Assembly: GCF_003075395.1 (NCBI RefSeq)
Contig: NZ_QDFV01000002.1
Coordinates: 310,001-374,000 of the forward strand
Source of the DNA: Microbacterium sp. TPD7012
Lineage (GTDB): Bacteria; Actinomycetota; Actinomycetes; Actinomycetales; Microbacteriaceae
Length of the DNA stretch: 64,000 nt
Direction: 5' to 3'
Position numbers and translations under genes: made by a program. Within the stretch, counting starts at the first letter, position 1. Each line of letters begins with the position of its first letter. A model generated the notes under the pieces. That model did no database searches and was not told where the DNA came from. It saw only the letters and a list, made by a program, of their open reading frames with translations. This document shows positions 1-8,764 of the stretch, one piece after another.

Positions 1-906
1 GAATGCGCGCCTGGCCGCCGGGTCGCCTGCTCGGGCGAGCTCGACCGCACCGGGGTAGTCGAGGCCCTCGACGCCGATCGCCGTCACGATGCTCGCGCTC
101 GGAAGATAGGCGCTCGCACAGCCGCGGTGGCCGAGTCCGCAGGGCGGGCCGTTCGAGTCGACGATGAGGTGGTCGAGCTGTCCCGCACGGCCGTTGTGCC
201 CGGTGACGACGCGTCCTTCGATGACCAGTCCGAATCCGATGCCTGCGCCGACGGTGACCAGTGCCAGGGAGTCGCAGCCCGCTCCGGCGCCGAACCAGTG
301 CTCCGCGGCGGTGAGCGCTCGGACGTCGTTGTCGGCCGTGACCGGGATGCCGAGCCGCTGCTGGAGGAGCTCGGCCAGCGGCACGTCGTGCCAGCGGAGG
401 AAGAACGAGGCCACGACGATCTGCCGCCCGTCGATCTGAGCGAGATCGCCGGCGAGGCAGACTCCGGCCGCGCGGATATCACGGAAGGTTCGGGAGAAGC
501 GCTCATGGATGCGGACGATCTGGTCGACGGTGTCTTCCACGGAGGTCGAGACGAGGCGCTCCTCGACCTCGGCGACGCTGCGTGCGCGCAGGTCGGTCAC
601 GACCGCGAAGACCGAATCACCCGTGAGCTTGATGCCGAGGAGGTGGTGGGTGTCCTCGCGGACGACGAGCATCTCGCTCGGCCGTCCCATCGCCCCACGC
701 AGCGCGATCTCGTCCTCGGCCACGAGCGAGTGCTCCATGAGGACACGAGAGGCGCGCGTCAGGCTGGCTCTGGACACATTGATCCGACGTGCGATCTCGG
801 CTCGGGGGAGTGCGCCGTGGATGAGCAGCTCCCGGAGCGCGCCGCGTTCCACGCCGGTCAGGTAGGGCCAGGCATCGAATGCCGAACCGCCTCGTTCGTC
901 GTCCAC
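1..906 (-). CDS. ROK-family transcriptional repressor (C-terminus cut by window edge)
   Basis: Probable sugar-responsive repressor of the ROK (NagC/XylR) family. The reading frame stays open to the left edge, so 302 codons are visible and the C-terminus is missing. An N-terminal winged helix-turn-helix lies at about residues 13-57 (it contains LPRAEIARRINVSRASLTR). The ROK sugar-kinase-like core follows, with the motif TVGAGIGFGLVI and the cysteine motif CGLGHRGCAS. The GTG at 906 is the most upstream start because an in-frame TGA lies six codons before it. The gene is divergent from the GH2 mannosidase with an inverted repeat between them, as expected for an autoregulated local repressor. 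It is clearly paralogous to the ROK gene at 19156-20310. The inducing sugar is unknown. Confidence 0.9.
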   Translation of the reverse strand, partial: MDDERGGSAFDAWPYLTGVERGALRELLIHGALPRAEIARRINVSRASLTRASRVLMEHSLVAEDEIALRGAMGRPSEMLVVREDTHHLLGIKLTGDSVFAVVTDLRARSVAEVEERLVSTSVEDTVDQIVRIHERFSRTFRDIRAAGVCLAGDLAQIDGRQIVVASFFLRWHDVPLAELLQQRLGIPVTADNDVRALTAAEHWFGAGAGCDSLALVTVGAGIGFGLVIEGRVVTGHNGRAGQLDHLIVDSNGPPCGLGHRGCASAYLPSASIVTAIGVEGLDYPGAVELARAGDPAARRAF

Positions 907-960
907 CTGTCCTGCTTTCGCTCATCGACACCCGGATCATATCCCTCGGGGACACTATCG

Positions 961-986
961 ACTTTGTTACGCTCTGTAATAAAGTA
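961..986. promoter_or_regulatory. Operator-like inverted repeat between ROK gene and GH2 gene
   Basis: The bases CTTTGTTAC and GTAATAAAG form an imperfect inverted repeat (one mismatch) around a 5-nt centre, in the gap between two divergent genes. The half-site GTAACAA also occurs in the site at 6890-6920. The likely binder is the adjacent ROK protein; this is inference from position and shared sequence. Confidence 0.55.
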
Positions 987-1033
987 GCAGGCGCACCACC
1001 CCTCCCGATTCGGCCCCCGACGCAAGGACGCTC

Positions 1034-3532
1034 ATGGCATTCCGTACCCTCCACGAAGACTGGACCCTCTCGGCTGTGGAGGGGCCTGTTCCCGACGCCG
1101 TCCTCGGCATCTCGATCCCTGCCACGGTTCCCGGCTGCGTGCATACCGACCTCCTCGCGGCCGGCGTCATCGCCCCGCCCTTCGACGGAGACAACGAGGC
1201 GGAGCAGCAGTGGATCGGGAGCACCGCCTGGCGCTATGAGACCCGATTCGACTGGCACGACGACGGGTCGCATCGCCACGACCTCGTGGCTCACGGTCTC
1301 GATACGGTCGCCACCATCGAGCTCAACGGCTCGCTGGTCGGCCGCACCGAGAATCAGCACCGCAGCCATCGCTTCGATGTGCGCCCGCTCCTCATCGACG
1401 GCGAGAACACGCTTGCGATCACCTTCGCCTCGCCGGTCGCCGAAGCCGAGGCGCGCAGCGCGGCCCACGGCCCCCGGCCGCACGCCAACCACCACCCGTA
1501 CAACGCTCTGCGGAAGACGGCATCCAACTTCGGCTGGGACTGGGGCATCGACGTCGCCACCAGCGGCATCTGGAAGGCGATCGGCCTCGACAGCTGGTCG
1601 GGCGTGCGCATCGCGTCGGTTCGGCCCCTGGTCGATCTCTCGCACCGCGCCGACGGTGTCGACGGGAGACTGGACGCGCGCGTCGCGCTCGAATGGGCTG
1701 ACGGCTCAGCGGAGGCCGGCTGGGAGGTCTCGGCATCCGCCGCCGGGGTCTCCGCCACCCAGCACGTCGAGCCGGGAACCTCCGAGATCCGGCTGCAGCT
1801 CGACGTTCCCGATGTCCCGCTGTGGTGGCCGATCGGGCATGGCGACCAGCCGCTCCACGACGTCGACGTCCAGGTGGCACACTCGTCCGCCCCGGTCGCG
1901 CACTGGTCGTCGCGGATCGGATTCCGCAGCGTGCACGTCGACACGGCGCCCGACGCCGACGGCTCCCCCTTCGTGCTGCGCGTGAACGGCGAGGTCATCC
2001 AGGTGCGCGGGGCGAACTGGATCCCCGATCATGCCTTCCTCACCGAGATCGACGCCGACCGCTATCGCCGCAGGGTGCGCGACGCCTCGGAAGCGAACAT
2101 GAACCTCCTCCGCGTCTGGGGCGGCGGAATCTACGAGTCCGACGACTTCTACGCGGCCTGCGACGAGGCCGGCATCCTGGTGTGGCAGGACTTCCTCTTC
2201 GCCTGCGCCGCGTACGCGGAGGAGGAGTGGCTCGCCGTCGAGGTCGAGGCGGAGGTGCGCGAGGCGATCACGCGACTCAGCCCGCACCCCTCTCTGGTCA
2301 TCTGGAACGGGAACAACGAGAACATCTGGGGCTACCACGACTGGGGCTGGCAGGAGAGGCTCGAGGGCCGCACCTGGGGGCTCGGCTACTACCTCTCGCT
2401 CCTCCCGGGACTCGTCGCCGAGCTCGACCCGAGCCGCTTCTACTCGCCCGCGAGCCCGTACTCCTTCGACGAAGCCCTCCATCCCAATGACGACGCTCAC
2501 GGCACGATGCACATCTGGGACGTGTGGAACACCGTCGACTACTCCGTGTACCGCCACTACCGCCCTCGGTTCGTCTCGGAGTTCGGCTTCCAGGGTCCTC
2601 CCGCCTGGTCGACGCTGGTGGATGTCGTGCACGATGAGCCCCTCGAACCCTACGGCGCGCAGATGCTCGTGCATCAGAAGGCGAACGACGGCAACTTGAA
2701 GCTCGAGCGCGGCATGCAGGGGCACCTGCCCGAGCCCCGTTCGATCGAGGAGTGGCACTGGGCGACGCAGCTCAATCAGGCCGCCGCCGTGCGGTTCGGC
2801 ATCGAGCACTTCCGCTCGCTGTCGCCCCGCAACACCGGCGCGATCGTCTGGCAGCTCAACGACAACTGGCCGGTCGTCTCGTGGGCGGCTGTCGACTTCG
2901 CCGAGCACCGGAAGCCGCTCTGGTACACACTGCGCGACGTCTACGAGCCGCGGCTCGCGACGTTCCAGCCGCGCGACGAGGGCCTGGCGCTCATCGTGCT
3001 GAACGACTCCGACGACCCGTGGAACGGCGACATCCGTCTGCAGCGGACGCTCTTCGACGGCACGGTGCTCGCGGAGGCCTCAGCGTCGGCATCCGTCCCC
3101 GCCCGGGGAGAGTCGACGGTGGCGATCCCGACGGAGCTCGCCGCCTTCGGCGACAGCTCCCGCGAGATCCTCACCGCACGGCTGGGCGGCTTCGCCACGG
3201 CGATCCACAATCCGGTCGAGATCCTGGACCAGGCGCTCGACCCGGACCCGCTCGTCGCGGAGATCGGAGAAGCGGATGCCGAGACCGGCGCGGCGACCGT
3301 CGTCGTCACCGCGCGCTCCTACGCCCGCGACATCACGCTGCTCGTGGATCGCTTCGACATCGGTGCGCGCGTGGATCGGGGCATGGTGACCCTGCTCGCG
3401 GGGGAGCGAGCGGTGTTCCGGGTGACGACCGGGTCCGGGCTCGATCGCTCGGGCCTGCTGGCGGCGGACGTGCTGCGGCACGCCAACTCCCTGCACCGCG
3501 GCCGCAGCGTTCTCGACGATCAGGTCGGTTGA
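1034..3532 (+). CDS. GH2 beta-mannosidase
   Basis: An 832-residue exo-acting glycosidase predicted to remove terminal beta-D-mannose from manno-oligosaccharides in the cytoplasm; no signal peptide is visible. The N-terminal half has the GH2 jelly-roll and Ig-like domains, including a GWDWGIDVATSGIWK segment typical of beta-mannosidases. The TIM barrel carries the acid/base motif WNGNNEN (Glu429) and the nucleophile motif RFVSEFGFQG (Glu516). The length and the positions of both glutamates fit the Cellulomonas-type beta-mannosidases. It lies 14 nt upstream of the Gfo/Idh gene and probably shares its transcript. Together with the nearby alpha-galactosidases it suggests galactomannan-derived substrates. 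Another GH2 specificity is possible but less likely. Confidence 0.9.
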   Translation: MAFRTLHEDWTLSAVEGPVPDAVLGISIPATVPGCVHTDLLAAGVIAPPFDGDNEAEQQWIGSTAWRYETRFDWHDDGSHRHDLVAHGLDTVATIELNGSLVGRTENQHRSHRFDVRPLLIDGENTLAITFASPVAEAEARSAAHGPRPHANHHPYNALRKTASNFGWDWGIDVATSGIWKAIGLDSWSGVRIASVRPLVDLSHRADGVDGRLDARVALEWADGSAEAGWEVSASAAGVSATQHVEPGTSEIRLQLDVPDVPLWWPIGHGDQPLHDVDVQVAHSSAPVAHWSSRIGFRSVHVDTAPDADGSPFVLRVNGEVIQVRGANWIPDHAFLTEIDADRYRRRVRDASEANMNLLRVWGGGIYESDDFYAACDEAGILVWQDFLFACAAYAEEEWLAVEVEAEVREAITRLSPHPSLVIWNGNNENIWGYHDWGWQERLEGRTWGLGYYLSLLPGLVAELDPSRFYSPASPYSFDEALHPNDDAHGTMHIWDVWNTVDYSVYRHYRPRFVSEFGFQGPPAWSTLVDVVHDEPLEPYGAQMLVHQKANDGNLKLERGMQGHLPEPRSIEEWHWATQLNQAAAVRFGIEHFRSLSPRNTGAIVWQLNDNWPVVSWAAVDFAEHRKPLWYTLRDVYEPRLATFQPRDEGLALIVLNDSDDPWNGDIRLQRTLFDGTVLAEASASASVPARGESTVAIPTELAAFGDSSREILTARLGGFATAIHNPVEILDQALDPDPLVAEIGEADAETGAATVVVTARSYARDITLLVDRFDIGARVDRGMVTLLAGERAVFRVTTGSGLDRSGLLAADVLRHANSLHRGRSVLDDQVG

Positions 3533-3545
3533 GAGGGGCGCGCGG

Positions 3546-4562
3546 GTGAGAAGCCTTCCGACGACGACCGTCACCCCCCTGCGGGGCGGACCCGTCGCCC
3601 GCTGGGGCGTGCTCGGGCCCGGGGGGATCGCCGAGGACTGGGTGAGCGCGCTGCACCGGCACACCGATCAGCGTGTGCTCGCTGTCGCGTCGCGATCCGC
3701 CGATCGCTCCCGCGCGTTCGCCGTGCGGCACGGCATCCCGCGTCCGTACGAGGGCCATGAGGCTCTTCTGCAGGACCCCGACGTGGATGTCGTCTACATC
3801 GCGGCGCCGCATGCGCAGCACCATCCGCTGGCGCTCGCGGCGATCGCTGCGGGCAAGCATGTCCTCATCGAGAAGCCCCTCGCTCTCGACGCCGCGCAGG
3901 CGGCGGAGATCGCGGACGCGGCCCGTTCCGCCGGCGTCTTCGCGATGGAGGCGATGTGGTCGCGGTACCTGCCGCAGTCGCAGCTCATCGCCCGACTCCT
4001 GGCGGAAGGGGAGCTCGGCGACGTGCGGCTGGTCACCGCGCACCTCGGCTGGCGCTGGCGGTACGACCCCGCGGATCGCAACTTCGATCCGGCGGTCGGC
4101 GGAGGGGTGATGCTCGATGCCGGGGTCTACAGCCTCTGGTTCGCGCACTCGGTGCTCGGCGCGGCGACCTCGGTCGTGGCGCGCGGCACGCTGGCCCCCA
4201 CCGGCGTCGAGACCGAAGCGGTGGTCCTCCTCGAGAACGCGGAGGGAGTGCACGCGGCGCTCAGCGCGTCCAGCACGGTGACGACGCCAGGGCTGGCAGC
4301 GATCCACGGGTCATCGGGGAGCGTCCACTTCGACACGAGCTTCGTGTTCCCCGCCGCGCTTCGCATCGCCCGGGGCGGCGACGAGCGCCGCTGGCGCGAC
4401 GAGAGCGGGCTGGTGGGGCGCGACGGGCTCGCGTGGCAGGCGACCGCTGTCGCGACGTACCTGGCCGAGGGCAGAATGCAGTCTCCGCTGCACTCCCTCG
4501 ACGATTCCGTCGCGGTGATGCGCGCCCTCGACGAGGTGCGGCGCCAGATCGGCAGCCGGTAG
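3546..4562 (+). CDS. Gfo/Idh/MocA-family NAD(P)-dependent oxidoreductase
   Basis: A 338-residue dehydrogenase. The N-terminal Rossmann fold begins near residue 19 (WGVLGPGGIAEDW), and the family's EKP motif, whose lysine contributes to catalysis, is at residues 109-111. The C-terminal alpha/beta domain carries a GGGVMLDAGVY segment, as in dihydrodiol-dehydrogenase-like members. It starts at GTG only 14 nt after the beta-mannosidase stop, so the two are probably an operon. The substrate is probably a sugar or sugar derivative released by the neighbouring glycosidases, but the sequence does not say which. Confidence 0.85.
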   Translation: MRSLPTTTVTPLRGGPVARWGVLGPGGIAEDWVSALHRHTDQRVLAVASRSADRSRAFAVRHGIPRPYEGHEALLQDPDVDVVYIAAPHAQHHPLALAAIAAGKHVLIEKPLALDAAQAAEIADAARSAGVFAMEAMWSRYLPQSQLIARLLAEGELGDVRLVTAHLGWRWRYDPADRNFDPAVGGGVMLDAGVYSLWFAHSVLGAATSVVARGTLAPTGVETEAVVLLENAEGVHAALSASSTVTTPGLAAIHGSSGSVHFDTSFVFPAALRIARGGDERRWRDESGLVGRDGLAWQATAVATYLAEGRMQSPLHSLDDSVAVMRALDEVRRQIGSR

Positions 4563-4564
4563 CG

Positions 4565-4603
4565 GCGCCGAGGTCGATCAGGACGACGGATCGACCTCGG
4601 CGC
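4565..4603. terminator. Bidirectional hairpin terminator
   Basis: A perfect 15-bp stem (4565-4579 with 4589-4603) and a 9-nt loop lie between the convergent Gfo/Idh and alpha-galactosidase genes. No long T-tract follows. The position makes it a likely shared terminator. Confidence 0.75.
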
Positions 4604-4620
4604 TCGCCCCCCCACGTGTA

Positions 4621-6843
4621 TCAGCGGCGCGTGAGGTGGAGGATGATCGCCTGCGCCGGCCAGAGCGGCGGGATCTGCAGACCGACCGTGCCGAGGAACG
4701 CGCCCGTCAGAGCGACGGCGCCGCTCGACAGCCAGGCAGGCGTCGCGAAGCCGTGCCGGGAGGCGCCGATCTCGTCCCGCACGCGCACGTCGTAGGTCGC
4801 GTGCTCCTCCAGGCCGTGCAGTCGGATCCGCTCCGGGAGCGAGTCCTCGAGCGTCGCGACGCTCGCGATCGTGAAGACGGCCTCCGCGCCGTCGGGCGAG
4901 ACCGCGCCGACGACGCGGAGGGCCGGGTCGCGCACGTCGGCGTGCACGGCCGTGCCGGTGTGGATCACCGAGCGCAGCTCCTTGTAGAGCGCGGCCCACC
5001 GGGTGATCACCTCGCGCTCCTCGGGGGTGCACTCCGCGATGTTCCACTCGAAGCCCGCCGAGCCCATCAGGCTCGTGGCCAGTCGGAACGAGAGGGGCGT
5101 CGTGCGCCCGGTCGAGTGCGCCGTCGTCGGGCCGACGTGACCTCCGACGAGCTCTGGGGCGAGCAGCAGCTGCGTCCATCGCTGGATGTCCTGCCGCTCG
5201 ATCGGATCGTTCGAGTCACTCGCCCAGACCCGGTCGGCGACCTCGAGGATGCCCAGATCGCTGCGCGCGCCGCCGGACGAGCAGGACTCGATCTCGAGAC
5301 GCGGATGGCGGGACTTGAGCTCCGCCATCATCCGATACACCGCGCGGGTCTGGAGGTGGGTGCCCGGTCGGCCGTCGTGGACGGCCTCGACGAGATCCCG
5401 ATTGTGGTCCCACTTGATGAAGTCGATCCCGAGCTCGGTCACGAGAGCGTCGAGGCGCCCGAGGACATGCTCGTAGGCGTCTGCGCGCGCGATGTCGAGC
5501 ACATATTGCGTGCGCCACGAGAGGTGCGCGGGAGTCGGGAGGTGATCGCCGGGATGCAGGAGCCACTCGGGATGCCGACGCGCGAGCTCGGAGTCGAGAT
5601 TGATCATCTCCGGCTCGAACCACAGGCCGAACTCCATCCCCAGGGCGTGCACGCGGTCGGCGAGCGGGCCCAGGCCGTCGGGCCAGACGGAAGGGTCGAC
5701 GGACCAGTCGCCGAGTCCTCTGATGTCGCTGCGGCGGCCGAGGAACCAGCCGTCGTCGAGCACGAACCGCTCGACGCCGACCGTCGCGGCGAGCTCGGCG
5801 AGCGACAGGAGGAAGGCGGGGTCGTGATCGAAGTACACGGCCTCCCAGGTGTTCAGAACGAGCGGCCGCGGCGACCGCGGATGGTTCGGGCGCGCGCGTT
5901 CGAACCGGTGGAACCGCTCGGACAGACCGTCGAGGCCCGCCCCCGACCACGCGAAGTAGGCCGTGGGGGTCGTGTACGACTCGCCGAGGCCGAGCGTGAT
6001 CTCGCCGGTGCGCAGCAGCTCTCCGGCGCCGAGCAGATCGATGGAGTCCGGCATCCGGTCGTTGCGGTAGGTGCAGTCGGCGCTCCAGCCGAGGTGGACG
6101 GCCCAGAGCTCGCCGCTGCGATCGCGGGGAGGATCGATCGAGACGATCGAGAGCGTGGGAGCGTCATGGCCGCCACGCCCGCGCCGGGTCTGCCGCGTGG
6201 TGGAGCCGCGGGGGATCGTGCCGGTCGTGGGCACCTTCTCGCGCGTCCATCGGCCGGCGAAGGTCGTCAGGTGATCGACCGCCTTCGGAGCCGGCAGCGT
6301 GGCTTCCAGCCATTCGATCGTGAGCGCAGGGGCGCCTACCCCCGTTCGCGTGACGGTGTGCGTCACGGTCACGATGCCGCCCGCCTCGATGGCGACGGCG
6401 GAGTCCACTCGCAGTCCGTTGACGACGTCCTCCGCGGTCGCCGAGAACCGGCGGCCGACGGGATCGGTCGCGCCGTCCACGCGCGCCCAGCGCGGGTGGA
6501 CGGGGACGCCTGCGATCCCGGCGCTCAAACCCGGCCGCCCGCCCCAGCCCTCCCCTTCGAGGGGGAGCAGGGACACCTGCCAGGCGGCGTCGAGCGTGCC
6601 CGCGGCAACCTGCCGACTCATCGCGGCGACGATCTCCTCGGGGTCGAGATCGTCGAGGTCGCCGAGGTCGGCTCCCCAGTAGAGCACCTGGGGCATGGAC
6701 GCCGGGGCACCCGCCGTGCCGGGACCCGTCGCCGAGTCGATGACGAGTGACACCCCGTCGCCGCGCAGATGCGCGAGTCGCGGGGCGGGTGCAGGATGCG
6801 CGGCCACTTCGCCGCGGACATCCGGAAGTGCGAGATCAGTCAT
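4621..6843 (-). CDS. GH36 alpha-galactosidase
   Basis: A 740-residue alpha-galactosidase predicted to cleave terminal alpha-1,6-galactose from raffinose-type or galactomannan oligosaccharides. An N-terminal beta-sandwich domain precedes the catalytic barrel. The barrel carries WFEPEM, the nucleophile motif FIKWDHNRD (Asp479), the IESCSSGGAR segment, and ASDSNDPIER, where Asp543 or Asp546 would be the acid/base. The length matches the family's usual ~730. No signal peptide is visible, so it is cytoplasmic. It is divergent from the transporter operon at 7003 and shares its regulatory gap. It is close in sequence to the GH36 gene at 16879-19041 and more distant from the one at 12608-14803. Confidence 0.92.
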   Translation of the reverse strand: MTDLALPDVRGEVAAHPAPAPRLAHLRGDGVSLVIDSATGPGTAGAPASMPQVLYWGADLGDLDDLDPEEIVAAMSRQVAAGTLDAAWQVSLLPLEGEGWGGRPGLSAGIAGVPVHPRWARVDGATDPVGRRFSATAEDVVNGLRVDSAVAIEAGGIVTVTHTVTRTGVGAPALTIEWLEATLPAPKAVDHLTTFAGRWTREKVPTTGTIPRGSTTRQTRRGRGGHDAPTLSIVSIDPPRDRSGELWAVHLGWSADCTYRNDRMPDSIDLLGAGELLRTGEITLGLGESYTTPTAYFAWSGAGLDGLSERFHRFERARPNHPRSPRPLVLNTWEAVYFDHDPAFLLSLAELAATVGVERFVLDDGWFLGRRSDIRGLGDWSVDPSVWPDGLGPLADRVHALGMEFGLWFEPEMINLDSELARRHPEWLLHPGDHLPTPAHLSWRTQYVLDIARADAYEHVLGRLDALVTELGIDFIKWDHNRDLVEAVHDGRPGTHLQTRAVYRMMAELKSRHPRLEIESCSSGGARSDLGILEVADRVWASDSNDPIERQDIQRWTQLLLAPELVGGHVGPTTAHSTGRTTPLSFRLATSLMGSAGFEWNIAECTPEEREVITRWAALYKELRSVIHTGTAVHADVRDPALRVVGAVSPDGAEAVFTIASVATLEDSLPERIRLHGLEEHATYDVRVRDEIGASRHGFATPAWLSSGAVALTGAFLGTVGLQIPPLWPAQAIILHLTRR

Positions 6844-6889
6844 GGTGCCCTCTGAGGACGGGATCCGTCCGGTCGATTCCTGGAAGTGC

Positions 6890-6920
6890 TTGACGGACTT
6901 AGTTTACCTACGTAACAATG
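6890..6920 (+). promoter_or_regulatory. Promoter with ROK-type operator upstream of the oligosaccharide ABC operon
   Basis: TTGACG (6890-6895), a 17-nt spacer and TAACAA (6913-6918) make a plausible sigma-70-type promoter about 80 bp before the lipoprotein gene. The spacer holds TTAGTTTAC, followed by GTAACAA overlapping the -10. These half-sites resemble those at 961-986 and, more loosely, those of module B. A repressor bound here would block the promoter. This is inferred from sequence only. Confidence 0.55.
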
Positions 6921-7002
6921 AGGGCGGTAGATGGAGATTCCCTTCCATTCACACAGTCGGCGCGGACACCTCTCGGGTGAGCGCGCCTGGGAAAGGACGA
7001 TG

Positions 7003-8703
7003 ATGTTCCTCAGCACGAAGCGCCCACGCGCCGGCATCCGGATGGCTCTGACAGGAGCCTCGGCCGCCGTCGCCACCACCCTGCTGCTCGCCGGCTGCGC
7101 CCCGGCATCCGGCGGTTCCGCCTCCGGATCGGCGGACACCCTGATCGCGTACACGGGGCAGGCCGGCGATTACCAGATCAACTTCAACCCCTACTCGCCG
7201 TCGCAGATCGGCGGCATCGGCACCATCTTCGAGTCCCTGTTCTTCGTCACGAACGTCAACACCGACCCGTACACCCCGCTGCTCGGCACCGAGTACACCT
7301 GGAGCGAGGACGGCACACAGCTCTCGGTCACGCTCCGCGAGGGCGTGACCTGGTCGGACGGTGAGGACTTCACCGCCGACGACGTGGCGTTCACGTTCCA
7401 GCTGCTGCTCGACACCCCCTCGCTGAACAACGGCGGGTTCGACGGAACCGTCGAGGCCACAGACGACACGCACGTCGTCTTCACCTGGGACCACCCGGCG
7501 TTCGTGAGCGGACCGACGCTGCTCGGTCGCACTCCGATCGTGCCCGAGCACATCTGGTCGGGGATCGACCCCACCACCGATGTGATGGAGAAGCCCGTCG
7601 GAACCGGCCCCTACACGCTCGACAACTTCAAGCCGCAGGCGTTCACGCTCACCGCCAACGAGGACTACTGGGACGGCGCCCCCGCCGTGAAGGGCATCCG
7701 CTACCTCTCGCTGTCCGGGAACACCGCCGGCGTCGACGCGCTCAAGGCGGGGACCATCGACTGGCAGACGGGTCCGGTGCCGGACATCGAGAACGTGTCC
7801 ACGACCTACCCCGGCTACGACGCGATCACGATCCCGCAGAACCAGGTCGCTCTGCTGACCTGCTCGAGCGCCGAGCTCGGCTGCACCGGTCCGCAGACCG
7901 ATCCGGCCGTGCGCCAGGCGGTCTACGCCGCCCTCAACCGCGACCAGATCAACTCGCTCGCGTTCCAGAACACGGCGAGTGAGATCTCGCCGACGTTCGC
8001 GCTCACCACGACGCAGAAGGACCTGATCTCGTCTGCTGTCGCCGAGCCCGTCGCGCCGGGTGCCGCCGATCCCGACACGGCGGCCGGGATCCTCGAGGGC
8101 GCCGGCTGGTCGAAGGGGTCGGACGGCATCTATGCGAAGGGCGGCGAGAAGCTCTCGCTCACCGTCGAGGTCGTGACCGGCTGGACCGACTACATCACGG
8201 CGATCGACACCATGGCGCAGCAGCTCAAGGCCGCCGGCATCGAGCTCCGCGTCTCGCAGTCGTCGTGGAACGAGTGGACCGACAAGAAGGGCAAGGGCAC
8301 GTACCAGCTCGCGATCGACTCGCTGGGTCAGGGCGCCGCATCCGACCCGTACTACCTGTACGACAAGTACTTCAACACCGCGTTCACCGCTCCGGTCGGC
8401 GAGGTCGCACCGCAGAACGTCGCGCGGTTCAGCGACCCCGAGGTGGATGCCGCGCTCGAGGTGCTCAAGGCCACGAACCCGGAGGACACCGCGGCGCGGC
8501 AGGTGCAGTTCGACATCATCCAGGAGAAGATCGTCGCCGCGATGCCGTACATCCCCGTCCTGACGGGTGGCACGACCAGCGAGTTCAACGCCGACAAGTT
8601 CACCGGATGGCCGACGCAGGACGACCTCTACGCGTTCCCGGCGGTGTGGGCATCGCCCGACAACGCGCAGATCTTCAAGTCGCTGAAGCCGACGGGGGAG
8701 TGA
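7003..8703 (+). CDS. ABC importer solute-binding lipoprotein (SBP_bac_5, oligopeptide/oligosaccharide type)
   Basis: A 566-residue extracellular binding protein of the oligopeptide (family 5) type. It has a lipoprotein signal with lipobox LLAG-Cys near residue 33, then a low-complexity GSASGSA linker. The ATG at 7003 is preferred because GAAAGGA (6991-6997) lies 5 nt upstream; an in-frame ATG at 7000 would sit too close to it, and an upstream ATG at 6931 lacks a ribosome site. Family-5 proteins bind peptides, but some members in other bacteria bind beta-manno- or gluco-oligosaccharides. Here it heads an operon with two glycosidases, so an oligosaccharide ligand is likely (inference). Confidence 0.9.
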   Translation: MFLSTKRPRAGIRMALTGASAAVATTLLLAGCAPASGGSASGSADTLIAYTGQAGDYQINFNPYSPSQIGGIGTIFESLFFVTNVNTDPYTPLLGTEYTWSEDGTQLSVTLREGVTWSDGEDFTADDVAFTFQLLLDTPSLNNGGFDGTVEATDDTHVVFTWDHPAFVSGPTLLGRTPIVPEHIWSGIDPTTDVMEKPVGTGPYTLDNFKPQAFTLTANEDYWDGAPAVKGIRYLSLSGNTAGVDALKAGTIDWQTGPVPDIENVSTTYPGYDAITIPQNQVALLTCSSAELGCTGPQTDPAVRQAVYAALNRDQINSLAFQNTASEISPTFALTTTQKDLISSAVAEPVAPGAADPDTAAGILEGAGWSKGSDGIYAKGGEKLSLTVEVVTGWTDYITAIDTMAQQLKAAGIELRVSQSSWNEWTDKKGKGTYQLAIDSLGQGAASDPYYLYDKYFNTAFTAPVGEVAPQNVARFSDPEVDAALEVLKATNPEDTAARQVQFDIIQEKIVAAMPYIPVLTGGTTSEFNADKFTGWPTQDDLYAFPAVWASPDNAQIFKSLKPTGE

Positions 8704-8764
8704 TCGTGATCGCCACCGAGAAGGAGAACGTCGAGCCGGCTGAGCGGGTGCAGGGAAGGACGTC

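Noticed and set aside
4636..6750. 704-codon open frame antisense to the GH36 gene
   Set aside because: An artefact of high-GC codon bias; its product is Arg/Gly/Ala-rich without motifs, while the opposite strand encodes a full GH36 enzyme.
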